Positions 59,702-64,000 of a DNA stretch of 64,000 bases are shown here, piece after piece (the first letter of the stretch is position 1; every line of letters starts with the position of its first letter). The stretch lies in assembly GCA_003281255.1 (NCBI GenBank), contig QCCL01000002.1:95924-159923 (forward strand), given 5' to 3'. This stretch comes from Prochlorococcus sp. AG-347-L02 (GTDB lineage Bacteria; Cyanobacteriota; Cyanobacteriia; PCC-6307; Cyanobiaceae). Under the pieces are notes generated by a model that had not been told where the DNA came from, searched no databases, and saw nothing but the letters and a program-made list of their open reading frames with translations. The position numbers and the translations under genes were made by a program.

Positions 59702-60610
59702 ATGTCCTTTTACTATTTAAGTAAAGAAATGGGTCTAGCCTTAAATAATATTTTAGGAAGAGCATGCTCTTATAATAAAGATTTTTCAAGAGAAGATATT
59801 TCGATAACTTGGATTAATTATAAAAGTGAAAATAAAAGAGTATTTAAAGGTTTTGGAACTGGTATTAATAATAAAAAAATGGTTTACCCTGCCAGCATAG
59901 TCAAGTTGGTTTATGCCCTTGCTGCATTTTATTGGATTAAAAAAGGAAATTTATTATTATCAGATGAACTTGTTGACGCTGTAAAGAAAATGTTGTCTTT
60001 TTCAAGTAATAATGCAACAAGCTTCTTAATTGATTTACTTACTGGAACTACAAGTGGACCTTGTATTGAAGGGGAATTATGGGAAAATTGGAAATATCAA
60101 AGAAGTATAATAAACGATTGGCTAAATGATTTACATTGGGAGGAATTGAGTGGTATAAATTGCTGTCAGAAAACTTGGGATGATGGACCATTTGGTCGTG
60201 AAAAAGAATTTTATGGACATGAAAATAAAAATAGAAACGCTATGAATTCTGATTCAGCTGCAAGGGTTTTGGAGGAAATTATGATTCATATTGATTATCA
60301 AAAAAATGATTTAAATTTACGAAGTTTTTTAAAAAGAAATTTAAATAAAGTTGTTCTTAAAAACGATTCTTTTAATCAAATTGATGGTTTTTTGGGTGAA
60401 GGATTACCAGAAGGTACTAATCTTTGGAGTAAAGCAGGTTTAATGTCTGAAGTTAGACATGATTCAGCTTGGTGGACTAGTAGTCAATCTTTACATACTT
60501 TATTAGTTGTTTTTTGTAATGGAGAAAAATATTCTAAAGATACTTCCTTGTTACCATTAATAGCCAAAGAAGTTTATGAATTTAATAAGAGATATAGTAT
60601 TAAGGACTAA
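59702..60610 (+). CDS. Class A beta-lactamase-fold serine hydrolase
   Basis: 302 residues from ATG 59702; a later Met at 59729 is possible. SxxK is S65-I-V-K68 in YPASIVKLV. SNN at 102-104 matches the SDN element. KAG in LWSKAGLMSE stands for the KTG box. The fold suits a D,D-peptidase or a related penicillin-recognising hydrolase rather than a true lactamase; no Glu166 loop was identified. There is no signal peptide. It is divergent from the NlpC/P60 gene, so the pair may share cell-wall recycling work. It overlaps the 70-residue gene convergently by four bases. Confidence 0.8.
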   Translation: MSFYYLSKEMGLALNNILGRACSYNKDFSREDISITWINYKSENKRVFKGFGTGINNKKMVYPASIVKLVYALAAFYWIKKGNLLLSDELVDAVKKMLSFSSNNATSFLIDLLTGTTSGPCIEGELWENWKYQRSIINDWLNDLHWEELSGINCCQKTWDDGPFGREKEFYGHENKNRNAMNSDSAARVLEEIMIHIDYQKNDLNLRSFLKRNLNKVVLKNDSFNQIDGFLGEGLPEGTNLWSKAGLMSEVRHDSAWWTSSQSLHTLLVVFCNGEKYSKDTSLLPLIAKEVYEFNKRYSIKD

Positions 60611-60819
60611 GGTAAATCGTCTAAGTAATTAGAGTCTAATTTATCAGTATAAGCTTCATAAGGTAACATCATTACCTCTTCAGAATCTAAATCATTCATA
60701 ATCCATTCTCTATATTCTGCTAACAAGCTTTTTCTATCTTCACTATCTAATTCATAAATACGCAATGCAGTATCTTTAATATTTTCTTTAATTAAATATT
60801 CGATTTCTTTTTTCCTCAT
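60607..60819 (-). CDS. 70-residue acidic protein coupled to a recombinase-like gene
   Basis: 70 residues, largely helical by pattern (MRKKEIEYLIKENIKDTALR and RKSLLAEYREWIMNDLDSE), acidic at the C-terminus (DSNYLDDLP). No family is recognised. The start overlaps the recombinase-like stop by four bases (ATGA), so the two form one translational unit. Size and acidity would fit a partner or modulator of a DNA-binding protein; that is inference. Confidence 0.65.
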   Translation of the reverse strand: MRKKEIEYLIKENIKDTALRIYELDSEDRKSLLAEYREWIMNDLDSEEVMMLPYEAYTDKLDSNYLDDLP

Positions 60820-61442
60820 TTTATTAATTCTCCTTCTAAAATAATCCTTCTTATTGTTGACAATGCAATTCCCGTTTGTGTTCTGATTGATCGATATGAA
60901 TATCCTTCATTACGTAATCTGATTACTAAAGATTCTTTTAAAGGACTTATTTTGGGCCTTCCTCCGAGATTATTTCCAGATAATTTTCTTCGTAATAGTT
61001 GTTCTTTTTTTCTTTCACCTAAACTTTTGTCCTCTAAAGTATCTAATTCATATAAAATCTTAAAAATTGAAGAATTTGCTATAGACGATTCATGAGTTAC
61101 AAAAAAACCAGTCAAAGTTCTCAATTTAATATCCTTATTAATAAGTTTATTTATTGTCCTCAAACATTCTTTTTTATTTTTAAATGCACGATCAAGCTGA
61201 GTTATTATTAATTGATCGCCTTTAGATAAGCAATTTATAGCTTTATTGAGTTGGGGTTTAATTTCTTCATCTAAACTTATCAATTCAGAGAAAACTAAAC
61301 TGCAACCCTCTGCCTTTAAAAATTTTATTTGCTCTTCTAAATATTCATATTCATTATTAGTAGCTCTAGCGTAACCTATTGCTTTAGAGTTTTTATTTTT
61401 TTCAGATAGTAAAAGATGTTTTCTTTTAAATTTAAAAGTCAA
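60816..61442 (-). CDS. Serine-recombinase (resolvase) family protein with substituted active-site residues
   Basis: 208 residues. The resolvase fold is clear: AIGYARATNNEYEYLEEQIKF, a KPQL segment, GDQLIITQLDRAF, then a C-terminal helix-turn-helix with GGRPKISPLKESLVI and STIRRII. The nucleophile position (YARVS in active enzymes) is Thr28. The Arg of the RP motif is Lys62, and the second Arg of DRxxR is Lys88. R26 and R85 remain. It likely binds DNA but may not recombine it. Three TTTTAGTACA sites lie just upstream. The organism's other mobile genes are not next to it, so it may be domesticated. Confidence 0.8.
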   Translation of the reverse strand: MTFKFKRKHLLLSEKNKNSKAIGYARATNNEYEYLEEQIKFLKAEGCSLVFSELISLDEEIKPQLNKAINCLSKGDQLIITQLDRAFKNKKECLRTINKLINKDIKLRTLTGFFVTHESSIANSSIFKILYELDTLEDKSLGERKKEQLLRRKLSGNNLGGRPKISPLKESLVIRLRNEGYSYRSIRTQTGIALSTIRRIILEGELIK

Positions 61443-61787
61443 TGTTTTAGTACATATATTTTTTACTGTATCAATAAATAAATAAAAAAAACACTTTTTA
61501 GTACACTTAAATTAAATCATACCCATAAAGTATGAGTCTACTGTTTACTTAGAAAATTCTAATTACTGTACTAAAAATAACGTTCTAAAATCTGTTCTAG
61601 TTTTAGTTGATAGAACAAAAATATGATTCAACTATTAATATGAATAAGGATCTTTCAAATTATCGCTGCATTAATTAAATTCATTTATATTTTTGACCTC
61701 ATTTGAGTAGTCTTCATTTTTGAAATTATTAATAGTTAATTCAAAATGTTTTTAGTAAAATAAGAATACAGGCAAGAATAAATTAAA
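61443..61787. promoter_or_regulatory. Upstream region of the recombinase-like unit with three TTTTAGTACA sites
   Basis: A 345-bp gap between divergent recombinase-like gene and lipA. TTTTAGTACA is at 61445-61454 and 61496-61505 in direct orientation and at 61567-61576 inverted. The first overlaps the region just before the recombinase ATG. A further inverted pair GTTCTA/TAGAAC lies around 61582-61615. The layout fits autoregulation by the recombinase-like protein, or LexA-like half-sites (AGTAC). lipA must also draw its promoter from here. No gene is seen. Confidence 0.55.
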
Positions 61788-62681
61788 TTGACTAATAACT
61801 CCAATAGTTTAATTTCAAAACCTGATTGGTTAAGAGTAAAAGCTCCGCAAGTTGAGAGAATTGGGAATACTGCAAATTTATTAAATGATTTAAATCTCAA
61901 TACTGTATGTCAGGAGGCAAGTTGTCCAAATATTGGTGAATGTTTTGCGAGTGGAACTGCTACTTTCCTCATAATGGGTCCTGGCTGTACTAGGGCATGT
62001 CCATATTGCGATATTGATTTTGATAGATCTAAAAGAGAATTAGATCCAACAGAACCATATCGTTTAGCCGAAGCTGTTTTTAGAATGCAACTTAAACATG
62101 TTGTAATAACCTCAGTTAACAGAGATGATCTTGAGGATGGTGGAGCATCTCAATTTTTTGAATGTGTTTGTAAAGTAAGAAAAAAATCTCCTGAAACTAC
62201 TATTGAGCTTTTAATACCTGATCTTTGTGGTAACTGGAAAGCGCTTGAAAAAGTTCTTGATTCAAATCCAAATGTTTTAAACCATAATATTGAGACTGTG
62301 TCTTCGCTATATAAAAAAGTAAGACCTCAGGGTAACTATGAGAGAACTCTTGAGTTGCTTAAAAGGACCAGAGAATATTCTCCCAAAGTTTATACAAAGT
62401 CAGGCTTTATGCTTGGTTTAGGGGAGAAAGATGAGGAGGTCTTAAGTCTTCTTAAGGATTTAAAAAGTAATTTCGTTGATATTGTTACAATTGGCCAATA
62501 CTTATCTCCTGGCCCTAATCATTTACCTGTTCAAAGATTTGTGAGTCCCTCAAAATTTAATTTCTATAAAGTTTTCGGGGAAAAAGATTTGGACTTTATG
62601 CAAGTAGTTAGTTCTCCTTTAACTCGTAGCAGTTACCATGCTGAAGATATTCAAAAACTTATGAAAAAGTATCCAAGATAG
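61788..62681 (+). CDS. lipA: Lipoyl synthase
   Basis: 297 residues from TTG 61788. Auxiliary cluster cysteines are C41, C46 and C52 ([12 protein letters not shown]), and the radical-SAM cluster is C67, C71 and C74 (CTRACPYC). The terminal RSSYHAED serine motif is present. It inserts sulfur at C6 and C8 of octanoyl groups. It ends convergently on the base before the YciI-like gene ends. Confidence 0.96.
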   Translation: MTNNSNSLISKPDWLRVKAPQVERIGNTANLLNDLNLNTVCQEASCPNIGECFASGTATFLIMGPGCTRACPYCDIDFDRSKRELDPTEPYRLAEAVFRMQLKHVVITSVNRDDLEDGGASQFFECVCKVRKKSPETTIELLIPDLCGNWKALEKVLDSNPNVLNHNIETVSSLYKKVRPQGNYERTLELLKRTREYSPKVYTKSGFMLGLGEKDEEVLSLLKDLKSNFVDIVTIGQYLSPGPNHLPVQRFVSPSKFNFYKVFGEKDLDFMQVVSSPLTRSSYHAEDIQKLMKKYPR

Positions 62682-62981
62682 TCATTTGCATCTATTTGAA
62701 TCTACCCACTCATTTAATTTCCATACAACTAGATCATTTTTAATCATTGGATCATTCTTAATTATTTTTAGTGCATTTTTATAATTATTAATCTCAATAA
62801 TGAGTAATCCACCGTCACCTGGCCTCTTTAACTCATCTACTAAAAAACCACTTTTTATATTAATTCCCTCTTTTTTTAATTTTTTTATCCAATCAATATG
62901 TTCGTTAATTATTTTTTGTTTTAAATCATGATTAATTAAGTATTCTTTTTTTATAATTTCAGTTTTTACAAAGAAAGGCAT
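62682..62981 (-). CDS. YciI-like domain protein
   Basis: 99 residues: HIDWIKKLKKEGINIKSGFL, then a DELKRPGDGGLLIIEI segment and the terminal VVWKLNEWV strand. It has the ferredoxin-like YciI pattern with a conserved His. Function is not known. It starts one base after the glutamate synthase stop and is probably co-transcribed with it. Confidence 0.78.
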   Translation of the reverse strand: MPFFVKTEIIKKEYLINHDLKQKIINEHIDWIKKLKKEGINIKSGFLVDELKRPGDGGLLIIEINNYKNALKIIKNDPMIKNDLVVWKLNEWVDSNRCK

Positions 62982-64000
62982 TTACATTTTCTTTATGCCA
63001 AGCATTTCTTCTTCGCTTGGGGGAACAATTAATTTGAAAGTACTTTTATATTTAGACCAATTTTCAATTATTTTGGCGGCCTTTAAGCTATTTGTTTTTG
63101 CTCGATATTCTCTAATAATTTCCAATAAGATATTTTCCTGCTTTGATGTAGTTATTTTATGAATGCTAACTATTTCTTTATTAACTTTATTACTCAAATC
63201 ATTATTCTCATCGATTATAAAAGCTATTCCACCAGTCATTCCCGCACCAATATTTCTTCCTGTGGAACCTAGAATAACTACTTTCCCACCAGTCATGTAT
63301 TCACAACAATGATCACCTGCTCCTTCTGTTACCGCTATGGCACCACTATTTCTTACTGCAAATCTTTCGCCCGATTTTCCTAATGCAAATAATTTCCCAC
63401 CTGTTGCTCCATAAAGACAGGTATTTCCTAAAATAACCTGTTCAGAGGAAGTTTTATCTATTTTTGGTGGAATTATTGTGAGTATTCCTCCATTCATTCC
63501 TTTACAAACATAATCATTAGCTTCTCCGATTAATTGAACATTCATTCCCTTTAATAAAAAGGCACCAAAGCTTTGTCCTGCATATCCTTTGAAATTTAAG
63601 TTGATTTCGCCATTGAAGCCAGTATTGCCGTGAAGTTCTGCGATTTCGCCTGATATTTTCGCACAAACACTTCTATCTGTATTTTTTATCTTAATTTCTT
63701 TGGTTAATATTTCGTGATTTTTAATTGAATCTATAAATTCAGTATCAGACAAAAACTCGTCTTCTAATACAGAACCATTACTATGGGCTGTCTTTGAATG
63801 TTTTAACCATGATCTATCAGTGGTTGAGTGTTCATTTACTAAGGAAGAAAGATCAATATTAGAAGTTTTTGGAAGATCGGTATTTCTTGCAGAAAGAAAT
63901 TCTTGATTACCAATCAGCTCTTCCATATTAGAGACTCCAATACTACTCATTATCTGTCTTACTTCTTCAGCAATATATAAGAAAAAATTGACCACATTCT
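62982..64000 (-). CDS. gltB: Glutamate synthase large subunit, C-terminal end (cut by window edge)
   Basis: About 339 residues of the C-terminal part are in the window; the gene continues past 64000, so any start seen here (GTG 63995) is false. The GXGXG beta-helix domain is clear: LNFKGYAGQSFGAFL, DYVCKGMNGGILTI, GNTCLYGATGGKLFA and DHCCEYMTGGKVVILG. It follows the family end of ferredoxin-dependent or NADPH GOGAT; cyanobacteria mostly use the ferredoxin type (GlsF). It makes glutamate from glutamine and 2-oxoglutarate. Confidence 0.95.
   Translation of the reverse strand, partial: NVVNFFLYIAEEVRQIMSSIGVSNMEELIGNQEFLSARNTDLPKTSNIDLSSLVNEHSTTDRSWLKHSKTAHSNGSVLEDEFLSDTEFIDSIKNHEILTKEIKIKNTDRSVCAKISGEIAELHGNTGFNGEINLNFKGYAGQSFGAFLLKGMNVQLIGEANDYVCKGMNGGILTIIPPKIDKTSSEQVILGNTCLYGATGGKLFALGKSGERFAVRNSGAIAVTEGAGDHCCEYMTGGKVVILGSTGRNIGAGMTGGIAFIIDENNDLSNKVNKEIVSIHKITTSKQENILLEIIREYRAKTNSLKAAKIIENWSKYKSTFKLIVPPSEEEMLGIKKM

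Noticed and set aside
1..64000. CRISPR array, IS element or transposase
   Set aside because: No regularly spaced repeats with spacers and no transposase-like protein were found on either strand.

Overview
The window is AT-rich and gene-dense, with very short intergenic spaces. It carries a cyanobacterial gene set: psaA-psaB, psaI-psaL, psaD, ndhN, the clock-associated protein ldpA, cyanobacterial gshA, a DUF2839 protein, a CAAD/CURT1 protein and a CbiG-CobJ fusion. Base composition, protein wording, gene order and the lean layout point to a high-light-adapted Prochlorococcus. That assignment comes from reading the sequence, not from a database search.

Layout. 1-2386: ribonuclease D (cut by the window edge), a cytochrome b6-type cofactor assembly protein, hemF. 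2546-12957: mrp, rodA, a sensor-kinase-like protein with a degenerate ATPase half, psaD, trpE, gshA, ppc, a small GNAT-like protein. 12969-27282: mixed housekeeping genes on both strands (tRNA-Arg, recF, speD, larE, a two-copy cobO, a MoeB/ThiF-rhodanese protein, CAAD protein, fructosamine kinase, crtD, tyrA, a DinG-like protein, recA with a LexA box, HAD phosphatase, tRNA-Gln, ldpA, ndhN). 27560-43676: one long co-directional ribosomal block (S10-spc-alpha type) from rplC to prfA, including secY, adk, rpoA and truA. 43689-45613: HNH endonuclease, alanine racemase, tRNA-Ser. 45614-48990: an accessory islet directly behind tRNA-Ser, holding an arylsulfotransferase-like protein, two small membrane proteins and a PAPS-type sulfotransferase, with matching direct repeats on both sides. 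48997-51689: HAD phosphatase and cbiG-cobJ. 52024-58868: photosystem I genes psaA-psaB and psaI-psaL around a glycosyltransferase and a decayed intergenic stretch. 58940-64000: NlpC/P60 peptidase and a beta-lactamase-fold hydrolase (head to head), a serine-recombinase-like two-gene unit with repeated TTTTAGTACA sites, lipA, a YciI-like protein, and the C-terminal end of glutamate synthase.

How the genes fit together. The central block builds ribosomes, the Sec translocon and RNA polymerase alpha. It lacks rpsN, rpmD, infA and rpsD at their enterobacterial positions, and its L36 (and largely L31) has lost the zinc-binding cysteines. PSI core genes, hemF, the cofactor assembly protein, crtD and ndhN serve the thylakoid. 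cobO-like and cbiG-cobJ serve corrinoid synthesis.

Most worth a second look: the tRNA-Ser islet with 20-bp-phased repeats at both ends; the recombinase-like protein whose catalytic residues are substituted while its DNA-binding end is kept; two genes (recF and moeB-like) whose conserved N-termini have no usable start codon in frame; and a decayed small ORF plus an unannotated 45-residue membrane peptide upstream of psaI.
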